From assembly GCF_038005985.1 (NCBI RefSeq), contig NZ_JBBOUI010000001.1, positions 511,001-575,000 of the forward strand: a DNA stretch of 64,000 bases, written 5' to 3'. Source of the DNA: Solibacillus sp. FSL R7-0682 (lineage in GTDB: Bacteria; Bacillota; Bacilli; Bacillales_A; Planococcaceae). Of this stretch, positions 54,368-63,444 are shown in pieces. Numbering within the stretch: the first letter of the stretch is position 1; each line of letters starts with the position of its first letter. The notes below the pieces were generated by a model, which was given only the letters and a program-made list of their open reading frames with translations, did no database searches and was not told where the DNA came from. The position numbers and the translations under genes are program-made.

Positions 54368-56005
54368 TTGAAGAAAGGGTATTTGAAATTATTAAGTCTA
54401 GTTATGCTTTTAACAATGGCGCTATTTTTAGCTGCATGTGGATCTGACGATGCCAATTCATCTGGAGAGACAGAAACAGATACAGGCACACCAACAACTG
54501 AAAATACAGACGATTCAAGTTCTTCAACACCTCAAGTTTTAGTATTTGGACGTGGTGCAGATTCAGTATCACTTGATCCAGGTATCGTTACGGATGGAGA
54601 ATCTTTTAAAGTTACACAAAACCTCTTTGAAACACTATTAAATTTCGGAGAGCAGGATACAACAATACATCCAGGCTTAGCGAAGGAATGGACTGTATCG
54701 GATGATGGTCTAACGTATACATTCCAATTACAAGAGGGTGTTAAATTCCACGATGGCACGGACTTTAATGCGGAAGCAGTTATTAAGAATGTAGATCGTT
54801 GGAAAGGTGGTAAAGAGGAAGACTTCTATTACTTCAATTCGATGTTTAAAGCAGAGGGTGAAGATATTATTTCAGAGGTTACCTCAGAAGGGGATTACAC
54901 AGTAATCTTCAAATTATCTCGTCCACAAGCACCATTCCTTAAAAACTTGGCGATGAGTCCATTCGGTATCGGATCGCCAACAGCATTTGAAGCTGCTGGG
55001 GATAAATTTGGTGATAATCCTGTAGGAACAGGACCATTCAAATTTACTGAATGGAAACGTAATGATTCAATTACAATTGAAAAGTTTGAAGATTACTGGG
55101 AAGAAGGGTTACCGAAATTAGATAAAGTAATCTTCCGTTCAATTCCAGATAACTCAGCTCGATTAAATGAATTAATAGCTGGTCATATCGACTTGGCAGA
55201 CGGGGTTAACCCATCTGACGGTAAAACAGTTGAAGGAAATTCAGAATTACAGTTAATTGAGCGTCCATCTATGAATATTGGTTATTTAGGTTTAACAAAC
55301 ACGCGTGCACCATTTGATAATAAATTAGTTCGACAAGCTGTCAATTATGCAATTAATAAACAGGCAATTGTAGATGCATTTTTTGAGGGACGTGCGGAAG
55401 TAGCAGCAAACCCGATGCCACCATCAATTAGTGGCTATAACGATGCAATTTCTCCATACCCATATGATCCAGAAAAAGCGAAAGCTTTATTAGCGGAAGC
55501 TGGTTATGATGGAAAAGAAATTGAACTATGGGCAATGCCAGTTCCTCGTCCATATATGCCAGACGGAGCAAAGGTTGCTGAAGTTATTCAGAAAAACCTA
55601 GAGGATGTTGGAATCCCATCTAAAATTGTAACATTTGAATGGGCGACGTATTTAGATAAGGCAAAAGACGGTGAAGCAGATGCATTCATGCTTGGATGGA
55701 CTGGTGATAATGGAGATGCAGATAACTTCATCTACACATTATTAGATAAGGACAATATTGGAAGTAATAACTATGCGTATTACTCAAATGATGAGGTGCA
55801 TGACTTATTAATTAAGGCACAATCTGAGACGGATGAGAATGTACGTAATGATTTATACAAAAAAGCTCAAGAAATCATTCATGAGGATGCGCCTTGGGTA
55901 CCACTTGCACACTCAACACCACTACTTGCTGCAAAAGCTGGTGTGAAAGGATTCTTACCACACCCAACTGGCTCTGACAAATTAGATAATGTTTCAATAG
56001 AATAA
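54368..56005 (+). CDS. Peptide-binding lipoprotein, solute-binding family 5
   Basis: Extracellular lipoprotein receptor of the second peptide importer. A basic start and hydrophobic signal end in the lipobox LAAC with the lipidated Cys24, followed by a long Ser/Thr/Asp/Glu-rich linker (SDDANSSGETETDTGTPTT). The family-5 domain carries the signature-like SLDPGIVTDGESFKVTQNLFETLL and later PFDNKLVRQAVNYAINKQAIVDAFFEG. TTG 54368 has TAGGGGG at 7 bases. Length from this start 545. Order ATPase-ATPase-receptor-permease-permease is common for dpp operons in Gram-positives. A hairpin follows that may keep receptor levels above the permeases. Confidence 0.93.
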   Translation: MKKGYLKLLSLVMLLTMALFLAACGSDDANSSGETETDTGTPTTENTDDSSSSTPQVLVFGRGADSVSLDPGIVTDGESFKVTQNLFETLLNFGEQDTTIHPGLAKEWTVSDDGLTYTFQLQEGVKFHDGTDFNAEAVIKNVDRWKGGKEEDFYYFNSMFKAEGEDIISEVTSEGDYTVIFKLSRPQAPFLKNLAMSPFGIGSPTAFEAAGDKFGDNPVGTGPFKFTEWKRNDSITIEKFEDYWEEGLPKLDKVIFRSIPDNSARLNELIAGHIDLADGVNPSDGKTVEGNSELQLIERPSMNIGYLGLTNTRAPFDNKLVRQAVNYAINKQAIVDAFFEGRAEVAANPMPPSISGYNDAISPYPYDPEKAKALLAEAGYDGKEIELWAMPVPRPYMPDGAKVAEVIQKNLEDVGIPSKIVTFEWATYLDKAKDGEADAFMLGWTGDNGDADNFIYTLLDKDNIGSNNYAYYSNDEVHDLLIKAQSETDENVRNDLYKKAQEIIHEDAPWVPLAHSTPLLAAKAGVKGFLPHPTGSDKLDNVSIE

Positions 56006-56010
56006 TAAAA

Positions 56011-56045
56011 AAGAAGGGGGAGGTAACACGCCTCTCCCTTTTCTT
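56011..56045 (+). terminator. Hairpin between receptor and permease genes (possible attenuator)
   Basis: AAGGGGGAGG and CCTCTCCCTT with a T run. Within an operon this is typical of a partial terminator or RNA-stability stem favouring the receptor mRNA. Confidence 0.7.
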
Positions 56046-56082
56046 ATTACTTACACATTCAATCGTAAAAGGGGTGAAGATA

Positions 56083-57087
56083 ATGCTTCACTACATTGGC
56101 AAACGTTTATTACATTTAATACCTGTATTGCTGGGAATGTCATTTATCGTTTTTTTAATTATTCGTGCAATTCCAGGGGATCCAGCGCAAGTTATTTTAG
56201 GCCAGCAAGCTACAGCTGAAGCGATTGCTGCTCTTCGACAAAAACTAGGGCTTGATAATCCTTGGTATGTACAATATATAGAATACCTAAAGGGGATTTT
56301 TACAGGTGATTTAGGTGAATCACTTAGAACGAGGCAACCAATCTCTGCAGAAGTATGGCCTTATTTAGCAGCTACATTTGAGCTTGCATTTTTCGCAATG
56401 CTATTAGCAATCTTTATCGGTGTCAATGCGGGTATCATTTCTGCTTGGTTCCAAAATTCCTGGTTTGATTATTTGGCAATGGTAATTGCACTAATTGGAG
56501 TATCAATGCCAATCTTCTGGTTGGGCTTAATGGAGCAGTGGGCTTTTGGTATACAGCTAGGATGGCTTCCAACTTCAGGGCGCGAAGAAGTGCGAGATCC
56601 CGTTATGGCTATTACGAATTTTTATTTAATAGATACTTTACTACAAGGTCGCTTTGATCAATTTATTGTCGTGTTAAAGCATTTAATTTTACCAGGTTTG
56701 GCACTTGCTACAATTCCTACAGCAATTATCGCTCGCATTACCCGTGCATCGATGCTTGAGGTTATGCGCTCGGATTTTGTACGTACAGCACGTGCAAAAG
56801 GACAAAGAATGTTTATCGTAATCTATAAACACGCACTAAAAAATGCGTTAATTCCAGTATTAACTGTGATTGGTTTACAAACAGGCATGTTGCTTGGCGG
56901 TGCAATATTAACTGAAACGATTTTTAGCTGGCCAGGCGTCGGACGCTATATATATGAAGCAATTGGCTTCCGTGATTATCCAGTAATTCAGTCAGGAATT
57001 TTAATTGTAGCATTTTTATTTGTCATGATTAATTTGGTCGTCGACATTCTTTATACAGTAATTGATTCCCGCATTAAATACAATTAG
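56083..57087 (+). CDS. Peptide ABC transporter permease, DppB/OppB type (second system)
   Basis: Permease of 334 residues from ATG 56083 (AAAGGGG upstream; in-frame GTG 56074 too close). The N-terminus HYIGKRLLHLIPVLLGMSFIV, IPGDPAQVILG, and the EAA loop RTARAKGQRMFIVIYKHALKNALIPVL are all characteristic. Paralogue of the 1079-2035 gene. It precedes the C-type permease by 18 bases. Confidence 0.93.
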   Translation: MLHYIGKRLLHLIPVLLGMSFIVFLIIRAIPGDPAQVILGQQATAEAIAALRQKLGLDNPWYVQYIEYLKGIFTGDLGESLRTRQPISAEVWPYLAATFELAFFAMLLAIFIGVNAGIISAWFQNSWFDYLAMVIALIGVSMPIFWLGLMEQWAFGIQLGWLPTSGREEVRDPVMAITNFYLIDTLLQGRFDQFIVVLKHLILPGLALATIPTAIIARITRASMLEVMRSDFVRTARAKGQRMFIVIYKHALKNALIPVLTVIGLQTGMLLGGAILTETIFSWPGVGRYIYEAIGFRDYPVIQSGILIVAFLFVMINLVVDILYTVIDSRIKYN

Positions 57088-57105
57088 GAAGGAGGCGCCC
57101 TAAGA

Positions 57106-57993
57106 ATGACTGAAATTGTAACGGAAAAACTAGTAATACAAGAGGAAAAGGTGAGAGGACCATGGCTAGAAGCATGGTCAAGCTTTAAAAAGAATAAGTC
57201 AGCCTTAGTTGGAAGTGGAATTGTTTTATTTTTTGTTCTACTAGCAATTATCGGTCCATCTATTGCTCCGCAAGGCATAAATGATCAAAATTTAACCCTT
57301 CGCTTACAGCCTCCGTCCGCTGAATTTTGGTTTGGAACAGATGATCTAGGTCGCGATGTACTTTCGAGAATTTTACATGGGGCACGACTTTCTTTGACGG
57401 TTGGCTTATCTGCGGTTTTAATTTCTGCGGTAGTCGGTAGTTTTTTAGGGATAATTGCAGGGTATTACGGACGATTAGTGGATACAATAATATCGAGGAT
57501 TTTCGATATTATGTTAGCTTTCCCTAGTATATTACTAGCGATTGCGGTTGTATCGATTTTAGGCCCATCTTTACAAAATGCATTAATTGCTATTGCCATT
57601 ATCAATATTCCTAGTTTCGGCCGACTTATTCGTTCTCGGGTATTAAGTATAAAAGAAGAAGAATACATTCATGCAGCGAGAGCGATTGGTATGAAAAATA
57701 CGCGAATTTTATGGAAGCATATATTACCAAATTCGATGACACCGGTAATAGTACAAGGTACGCTTTCTATTGCAACGGCGATTATTGAGGCAGCAGCACT
57801 AGGTTTCTTAGGTTTAGGCGCTGAAGCACCTCAGCCAGAATGGGGCAAAATGTTAGCTGATGCACGTATGTTTTTATTAAATGCACCGTGGGCAATGATC
57901 TTCCCAGGACTAGCTATTATGCTTACGGTAATAGGTTTTAACTTAATGGGTGACGGTTTACGAGATGCATTAGACCCGAAAATGAAAAGTTGA
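57106..57993 (+). CDS. Peptide ABC transporter permease, DppC/OppC type (second system)
   Basis: Second permease, 295 residues. N-terminal amphipathic stretch WLEAWSSFKKNKSALVGSGIV, FGTDDLGRDVLSRILHGARLS, EAA loop HAARAIGMKNTRILWKHILPN, and the C-terminal GDGLRDALDPKMK. ATG 57106 has GAAGGAGG upstream. Last gene of the operon; a terminator follows at 57994-58035. Confidence 0.93.
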   Translation: MTEIVTEKLVIQEEKVRGPWLEAWSSFKKNKSALVGSGIVLFFVLLAIIGPSIAPQGINDQNLTLRLQPPSAEFWFGTDDLGRDVLSRILHGARLSLTVGLSAVLISAVVGSFLGIIAGYYGRLVDTIISRIFDIMLAFPSILLAIAVVSILGPSLQNALIAIAIINIPSFGRLIRSRVLSIKEEEYIHAARAIGMKNTRILWKHILPNSMTPVIVQGTLSIATAIIEAAALGFLGLGAEAPQPEWGKMLADARMFLLNAPWAMIFPGLAIMLTVIGFNLMGDGLRDALDPKMKS

Positions 57994-58035
57994 AAAATGG
58001 AGAAGCACATATGAACTATTGTGCTTCTCCATTTT
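57994..58035. terminator. Bidirectional terminator after the second peptide operon
   Basis: AAAATGGAGAAGCACA and TGTGCTTCTCCATTTT arms between convergent genes. Confidence 0.88.
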
Positions 58036-58042
58036 CGTTAGG

Positions 58043-59137
58043 TTAGTAAAATTCTACTTCTAAATCAACATTTTTTTCGTCACTATGATAGCTTCGGTAG
58101 GACACAATTAACGTATCTAAGTGTTCTAAGTTTTCCTCATAATCTAATATTCGCGATAAAATGTACAACAAATGATAGCTCGAAAATTGTTCATCTTCTT
58201 CGGCCTCTTCTTGTGCAATCGCGATTTGCTTGATGAATTGCTCCATCAATTCACTGCCCTGCAAATATTCTTCATGACGAGTCCACTTTGAATGCTCTGG
58301 CCTCAGCTTACCGGTATACTTCAATAAGAGTTGTTCATGATACGTTAGTAAAAAATCTAACCGTTCTTGAATTATAATTTGAAATTGCTTCGGTAATTTG
58401 CCAAGCTCATTTTCGTGCTTATGCAAACGACCTAATAATTCAAGGCTCTTTTTTGAAGTAATGAGCATTTGGCGATAAACGACAAGCTTACGAGCCTTTA
58501 CAAACTTTTGATTTTTAAAGTAGCTACGTTCTTCCTTAAAGAAATCATACATCGTATCAAGCTCGCTTAACCGAGAATGCAATTTAGTAATAGCTATTTT
58601 CGTAGAAGTATGCTCACTTGCCTGACGCACTGCCAGTCTAGTCCAGCGAATGATATCATCCTGTACAAAGTTGATTTGTTTAAATAATTTCACTTCATAC
58701 TTAGGTGGTAAGAACACTAAATTTACAATAAATGCAGCAAAAACTCCGAGCATGACAGTTCCGAAACGGATAAGTCCGAACATTAAAAATTCGTCTCCAG
58801 GCACTTCCATTATGGCAATGACCGTAACAAGTGCGAGCGAGATCGATTTTTCTAATTTTAATTTCATCATTAATCCAATTACGATAATTGCAGCAATGCC
58901 AATTGCAACAATGTGATGTCCAAATATGAGACCAAAAACGACGGCAATTGTGGCGCCAATTAAGTTCCCTTGAATTTGTTCTAAAATAGTAAGATAAGAG
59001 CGGTAAATGGATGGTTGAATGGCAAAAACAGCTGCAATCCCAGCAAATACTGGAGATGGTACATTTAAAAGTTCGGCTAAAAATAATGCAAAAACAATGG
59101 CCACACCTGTTTTTAATACACGTGCTCCTAATTTCAT
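58043..59137 (-). CDS. Aromatic-acid exporter / FUSC-like membrane protein (YgaE-like)
   Basis: A 364-residue membrane protein of the ArAE/FUSC-like type. Six N-terminal helices (LKTGVAIVFALFLAELLNVPSPVFAGIAAVFAIQPSIYRSYLTILEQIQGNLIGATIAVVFGL is the diagnostic stretch) are followed by a long soluble helical C-terminus rich in Glu/Lys. ATG 59137 follows AAAGGAGG. It is the YgaE counterpart in the conserved ygaE-gsaB order. Substrates are likely organic acids, not proven. Confidence 0.88.
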   Translation of the reverse strand: MKLGARVLKTGVAIVFALFLAELLNVPSPVFAGIAAVFAIQPSIYRSYLTILEQIQGNLIGATIAVVFGLIFGHHIVAIGIAAIIVIGLMMKLKLEKSISLALVTVIAIMEVPGDEFLMFGLIRFGTVMLGVFAAFIVNLVFLPPKYEVKLFKQINFVQDDIIRWTRLAVRQASEHTSTKIAITKLHSRLSELDTMYDFFKEERSYFKNQKFVKARKLVVYRQMLITSKKSLELLGRLHKHENELGKLPKQFQIIIQERLDFLLTYHEQLLLKYTGKLRPEHSKWTRHEEYLQGSELMEQFIKQIAIAQEEAEEDEQFSSYHLLYILSRILDYEENLEHLDTLIVSYRSYHSDEKNVDLEVEFY

Positions 59138-59170
59138 TGAAAAGGTTCCTCCTTTCCTACCCAATATGTA

Positions 59171-59208
59171 AAAAGCGGGCCGCTATAAACAATATACTTA
59201 TAGCGGCC
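59171..59208 (-). terminator. Terminator of gsaB
   Basis: GGCCGCTATAA/TTATAGCGGCC arms, with T run on the minus strand. Confidence 0.8.
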
Positions 59209-59221
59209 ATGAATTGAAAGA

Positions 59222-60508
59222 TTATAGTTGGGAGAATGCGTAGTCTACTGCCTTTAATGTTTCTTGGACATCTTCTTCTGTATGTTCTGTTGTTAAAAAC
59301 CAAGCTTCGTATTTTGAAGGAGCTAAGTTAATCCCTTGCGAAAGCATAAGCTTAAAGAATCGCCCAAATTTTTCACCGTCAGTATTTTCAGCCTGCTCAT
59401 AGTTTTCTACTTTTTCATCTGTGAAGTATACAGCAAAAGCACCTTTAAGACGATTTAAAGTAATTGTCACATTATGCTTTTTGGCAGCTGTTAAAATACC
59501 TTCTTCCAGTAAAGCACCAAGACGGTCCATTTCTTCATAAATACCAGGTTGTTTTAATACCTCTAAGCAAGCGATACCTGCTTGCATACTTGCAGGGTTA
59601 CCTGCCATCGTGCCAGCTTGGTATGCTGGACCAAGTGGAGCAACTGTTTCCATTACTTCTTTTCGGCCACCATAAGCACCAATTGGTAAACCGCCACCGA
59701 TCACTTTACCCATTGCAACTAAATCCGGTGTTAAACCAAGAAGAGTATGTGCGGCACCATAATGGAAGCGGAACGCTGTGATGACTTCATCGTGAATTGT
59801 TAAAGCACCATATTGTTTTGCTAATGTGTGAACATGCTCTAAGAACCCTTTATTTGGCTCCACAATTCCGAAGTTCCCAACGATTGGTTCAATTAAAATT
59901 CCTGCTATGTCTTTACCCCATTTTTCCATAGCCAATGTAAATTCTTCTTCATTATTAAATGGTACTGTGATGACTTCTGTTGCTACTGCTTCGGGAACAC
60001 CTGCTGAGTCTGGTGAACCAAGTGTAGCAGGACCAGAGCCAGCTGCTACTAAAACTTGGTCGAAGTGACCATGGTAGCAACCCGCAAATTTAATGATTTT
60101 TGTGCGTCCTGTATATGCACGAGCAACACGTACTGTTGTCATAACTGCTTCTGTACCTGAATTGTTAAAACGCACTTTATCTAATGTAGGAATAGCTTCT
60201 TTTAACATTTTTGCAAATGTTATTTCATGCTCAGTAGGAGTTCCGAATAAAACACCTGTTTCTGCAGCATGAGCAATTGCTTTAGCGATGTGTGGGTGGC
60301 CATGACCTGTTACGATAGGTCCATAAGCAGCTAAATAGTCGATGTAGCGATTGCCATCAACATCCCAAAAGTATGCGCCTTTTCCACGGGCCATAACGAC
60401 TGGTGCGCCACCGCCGACTGCTTTATAAGAACGTGAAGGGCTGTTTACACCGCCAACAATATGTTCGAGTGCTTCAGTGTGTAGTTGTTCAGATTTTGTA
60501 TGATTCAT
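59222..60508 (-). CDS. gsaB: Glutamate-1-semialdehyde 2,1-aminomutase
   Basis: PLP enzyme that forms 5-aminolevulinate for haem synthesis. The 428-residue protein has [15 protein letters not shown], the [16 protein letters not shown] active-site loop, [12 protein letters not shown], and the PLP-binding Lys in [18 protein letters not shown]. It is the stand-alone GsaB (paralogue of the operon HemL) found at this place in Bacillales. ATG 60508 with GGAGG upstream on the minus strand. Divergent from bcp. Confidence 0.94.
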   Translation of the reverse strand: MNHTKSEQLHTEALEHIVGGVNSPSRSYKAVGGGAPVVMARGKGAYFWDVDGNRYIDYLAAYGPIVTGHGHPHIAKAIAHAAETGVLFGTPTEHEITFAKMLKEAIPTLDKVRFNNSGTEAVMTTVRVARAYTGRTKIIKFAGCYHGHFDQVLVAAGSGPATLGSPDSAGVPEAVATEVITVPFNNEEEFTLAMEKWGKDIAGILIEPIVGNFGIVEPNKGFLEHVHTLAKQYGALTIHDEVITAFRFHYGAAHTLLGLTPDLVAMGKVIGGGLPIGAYGGRKEVMETVAPLGPAYQAGTMAGNPASMQAGIACLEVLKQPGIYEEMDRLGALLEEGILTAAKKHNVTITLNRLKGAFAVYFTDEKVENYEQAENTDGEKFGRFFKLMLSQGINLAPSKYEAWFLTTEHTEEDVQETLKAVDYAFSQL

Positions 60509-60642
60509 TTATGATTCCTCCAAATGGTCGCATTATATATAATCTTTTCTATTGTAGTATGTATTGGAGTGTAAAGCCAAAGAATTTGAAACAACGGGCA
60601 TTGTTTTGTACGATAGAAGAAAATTTAGGAGGTAATGTAGCA

Positions 60643-61110
60643 ATGACTTTAGAAAATACAAAGGCACCTCAGTTTTCGTTGCCAAATGAAAATGGAGATA
60701 TCGTTCGATTAGATGGTTTTAAGGGGAAAAATGTAATTCTTTATTTTTATCCGAAAGATTTAACGCCAGGATGTACAACGCAAGCATGCGACTTTCGTGA
60801 TAAGCATGATGACTTTTCCGAGCTTAATGCAGTGATTTTAGGCGTTAGTATGGATGATGCAAGTAAGCATACGAAGTTTATTGAAAAACATGGCCTACCA
60901 TTTTCATTGTTAGTTGATGCAAACCATGAAATAGCAGAAAAATACGGTGTGTGGGTACTGAAGAAAAACTTCGGCAAGGAGTATATGGGGATAGAGCGCA
61001 CAACTTTTTTAATTAATGAAGAGGGGATTATCGAAAAAGAGTGGCGTAAAGTACGTGTAAAAAATCATATTGAAGATGTGTTAAGCTATTTAAAAATACG
61101 CACAAAGTAA
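60643..61110 (+). CDS. bcp: Thioredoxin-dependent peroxiredoxin Bcp
   Basis: Reduces hydrogen and organic peroxides. The 155-residue protein has the peroxidatic C44 and resolving C49 in PGCTTQACDFRD (atypical two-Cys BCP/PrxQ arrangement), preceded by VILYFYPKDLTPG and followed by ILGVSMDDASKH. ATG 60643 follows AGGAGGT by 10 bases; the long upstream frame is non-coding. Its place next to perR and gsaB matches ygaF in B. subtilis. Confidence 0.94.
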   Translation: MTLENTKAPQFSLPNENGDIVRLDGFKGKNVILYFYPKDLTPGCTTQACDFRDKHDDFSELNAVILGVSMDDASKHTKFIEKHGLPFSLLVDANHEIAEKYGVWVLKKNFGKEYMGIERTTFLINEEGIIEKEWRKVRVKNHIEDVLSYLKIRTK

Positions 61111-61146
61111 ATTTTTGTTAACAGCTGTGCATAAAGGGGAGTCTAA

Positions 61147-62094
61147 ATGACAACGATTTATTTTACATTTGAACCAAGAGAAGACTTGAAAAATCCATTA
61201 GTCGCCGAATTTCCACAAGTGAAATTTGAATTTGATACAAAATTAGATCCAGCCAAATTGGCTAACTCAGAAATATTAGTTACATATGGAGAGGATTTAA
61301 AAGAGGAGCATCTCGAGCGAGCAGAAAAGTTGGAGTGGATATTCGTTGCTTCAGCAGGTATCGAGAAAATGCCAGCGGAGGCAATAGCAAAACGAAATAT
61401 TATTGTTTCTAATGTACGTGGTATTCACAAAAAGCCAATGACAGAATCGATATTGGCCCATATTTTAGCGTTAAAGCGTGCCATTCCATTCGTTTACGAG
61501 CAGCAAAAGAAAAAGGAATGGAATAAAAAAGCGAGGGTCTCAGAGCTAAACGGTAGTACAGCATTAATTATTGGTCCTGGAGCAATTGGAGGAGAGATTG
61601 GCCGAATTTTACAAGCCTTTGATGTATATACGATAGGCTGTAATCGTTCGTCGGAACCTGCTCCCTATATGGATGAAACATATTCATTAAATGAATTAAA
61701 AGAACAATTACCTAAGGCAGATATCGTGATTTCAATGCTTCCATCAACGAAAGAAACGAGGCATTTACTGTCGTATGAACATTTTAAACTAATGAAGGAA
61801 TCGGCTATTTTTATGAATTTTGGCCGTGGCGATTTAGTGGAAACAGAAGTACTTGTAAAAGTATTAGAAGACAAACTTGTTGCACATGCCGTTCTTGATG
61901 TATATGAAATTGAACCCCTACCAACAACTAGCGCGTTATGGGAGTTAGAAAATGTTACACTTTCTCCGCATTTTTCAAGTCATTCTTCACGTTATGTAGA
62001 GCGTAGCTTAGAAATTTTTAAACCAAGCTTGCAAAAATGGCTGAACGGAGAACGAGACCTTGATAATAAAATGAATATTTTACGTGGATACTAA
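61147..62094 (+). CDS. D-2-hydroxyacid dehydrogenase family protein
   Basis: NAD-dependent dehydrogenase of 315 residues; substrate unknown. It has the nucleotide motif ALIIGPGAIGGEIGRILQ, catalytic Arg in MNFGRGDLVE, Glu in VLDVYEIEPLP and His in VTLSPHFSSHSS. The usual Ala before Arg-Gly is Phe-Gly here. It is not found between bcp and perR in B. subtilis, so it is an insertion into the conserved order. AAAGGGGAG precedes ATG 61147. Possibly co-transcribed with bcp, 36 bases away. Confidence 0.9.
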   Translation: MTTIYFTFEPREDLKNPLVAEFPQVKFEFDTKLDPAKLANSEILVTYGEDLKEEHLERAEKLEWIFVASAGIEKMPAEAIAKRNIIVSNVRGIHKKPMTESILAHILALKRAIPFVYEQQKKKEWNKKARVSELNGSTALIIGPGAIGGEIGRILQAFDVYTIGCNRSSEPAPYMDETYSLNELKEQLPKADIVISMLPSTKETRHLLSYEHFKLMKESAIFMNFGRGDLVETEVLVKVLEDKLVAHAVLDVYEIEPLPTTSALWELENVTLSPHFSSHSSRYVERSLEIFKPSLQKWLNGERDLDNKMNILRGY

Positions 62095-62178
62095 TTGAGA
62101 ATTTAACCCTTTTATTACAAAGTTTCTATAAAATATTTTCAATTAGAGTTTTGATAAAATAGTAGTCTAAATTACAAG

Positions 62179-62199
62179 ATTAAGTGAAATTCACTTAAT
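62179..62199. promoter_or_regulatory. Operator-like palindrome upstream of the perR promoter
   Basis: ATTAAGTGAA-A-TTCACTTAAT, perfect 10-base arms around one base, about 17 bases before the -35. It is not a terminator. Binder unknown. Confidence 0.5.
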
Positions 62200-62215
62200 T
62201 GGTAATAAGCAATTG

Positions 62216-62262
62216 TTGACAAGTTGTGGATAAATTCGATACACTATTTATAACAATTATAA
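62216..62262 (+). promoter_or_regulatory. perR promoter and PerR box
   Basis: TTGACA at 62216-62221 and TACACT at 62240-62245 (spacer 18) followed by TTATAACAATTATAA at 62248-62262, one base from the PerR consensus. The box covers the predicted transcription start and implies autorepression. Confidence 0.75.
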
Positions 62263-62295
62263 AATAATAATATGTGTGAAGAGAGGTGCACAACG

Positions 62296-62742
62296 ATGTC
62301 TGAAATGCATTTAAAAGATGCGCTAGACACGTTAAAGACAACTGGTGTAAGAATTACTCCTCAGCGTCATGCGATTTTAGAATATTTAATTCAAAGTATG
62401 ATTCACCCAACAGCTGATGATATCTACAAAGCACTTGGTGATAAATTTCCAAATATGAGTGTAGCGACAGTATATAATAATTTACGTGTATTTCGGGAAG
62501 TAGGTTTAGTAAAAGAGTTAACTTACGGAGATGCAGCAAGTCGTTTTGATTTTGTTACTGGAGATCATTACCATATGATTTGTGAATGCTGTGGTAAAAT
62601 TGTGGATTTCCATTACCCAGGGTTAAATGAAGTTGAGCAATTCGCTTCGCATGTTACAGGCTTTGAAGTAAATTCACATCGTTTAGAAGTCTATGGTACA
62701 TGTCCTGATTGTGTCGCAACTAGCGCAAAAAAAGTATTTTAA
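62296..62742 (+). CDS. perR: Peroxide-responsive repressor PerR
   Basis: Fur-family repressor that senses hydrogen peroxide through iron-catalysed histidine oxidation. From ATG 62296 (GAGAGGTG upstream) the 148-residue product places H37, D85, H91, H93 and D104 (regulatory metal site) and C96, C99, C136, C139 (structural zinc) at exactly the numbering known for B. subtilis PerR. The DNA-binding helix lies in [30 protein letters not shown]. Autoregulation by the upstream box is likely; the P1B-4 ATPase gene at 26-28 kb carries a perfect PerR box. Confidence 0.96.
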   Translation: MSEMHLKDALDTLKTTGVRITPQRHAILEYLIQSMIHPTADDIYKALGDKFPNMSVATVYNNLRVFREVGLVKELTYGDAASRFDFVTGDHYHMICECCGKIVDFHYPGLNEVEQFASHVTGFEVNSHRLEVYGTCPDCVATSAKKVF

Positions 62743-62746
62743 TTAG

Positions 62747-62776
62747 ACCTAGCAGTAAGTATCCTGCTAGGTTTTT
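62747..62776 (+). terminator. Terminator after perR
   Basis: ACCTAGCAG/CTGCTAGGT arms with five T. Confidence 0.87.
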
Positions 62777-62783
62777 ATATTTT

Positions 62784-62817
62784 ATAAAAAAAGTGTGCAA
62801 TCAAAATGATGCACACT
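62784..62817 (-). terminator. Terminator of the YgzB-like gene
   Basis: AAGTGTGCA/TGCACACTT arms, T run on the minus strand. Confidence 0.82.
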
Positions 62818-62824
62818 TAAAACG

Positions 62825-63169
62825 TTATTTCTTACTATTATAAGATTGATCAAACTCTTTACCTTCTAAATTAGGGTCCATTGTAAGTGGTTCATTACAA
62901 TACATACATAAGTCTACGCGCCCTAAAATCTTTGTCCATTTTCCGCATTCTGGACAAACAACTTGCACAGCACGAGTTGATAACAACCCAATCCAGCCAT
63001 AGACAACGGTACTACCAATAATACATAACAGACCGATTGACATGAAAAGTAGAACTAATAGTTGATTTTCTCTGAAGAAAATAGCACCGTACATAATGAC
63101 AAAACCGATAAAAATAAGAGCCAGTGCGAAGGAACGGATTTTATTAATTTTATTGCTATATTTTTTCAT
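62825..63169 (-). CDS. YgzB family membrane protein (DUF2614)
   Basis: A 114-residue protein with two membrane helices ([47 protein letters not shown]) and a C-terminal zinc-ribbon-like part with C-x2-C pairs in [26 protein letters not shown]. This matches YgzB of Bacillus, which lies next to perR there too. Function unknown. ATG 63169 with GGGAGG upstream. Convergent with perR. Confidence 0.92.
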   Translation of the reverse strand: MKKYSNKINKIRSFALALIFIGFVIMYGAIFFRENQLLVLLFMSIGLLCIIGSTVVYGWIGLLSTRAVQVVCPECGKWTKILGRVDLCMYCNEPLTMDPNLEGKEFDQSYNSKK

Positions 63170-63444
63170 ATCGTTTGCCTCCCAATCTAAATTATACTAT
63201 AACATAAATTGGATTTAATTTAGTAGATGTGAAAGAAAATGGATATTAGTGATTATTTTAAAACAAAATACGGTTTTAAAAGGATTTGTAAAATAAGATG
63301 TCGAAATGAAACTCTAGTTGTATTAATAATGATGGATTACTAATAGGAAATAAAGAACGATTTTAATACTTACTAGTTAAATTGTCTTATACCATTTACA
63401 ATGTGTATATAATTATTAGTAGTGAATTTCTTAGGGGGAACATT

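Noticed and set aside
60403..60642. 80-codon extension of Bcp
   Set aside because: Overlaps the start of gsaB and the shared promoter region; AGGAGGT before ATG 60643 and conservation fix the shorter start.
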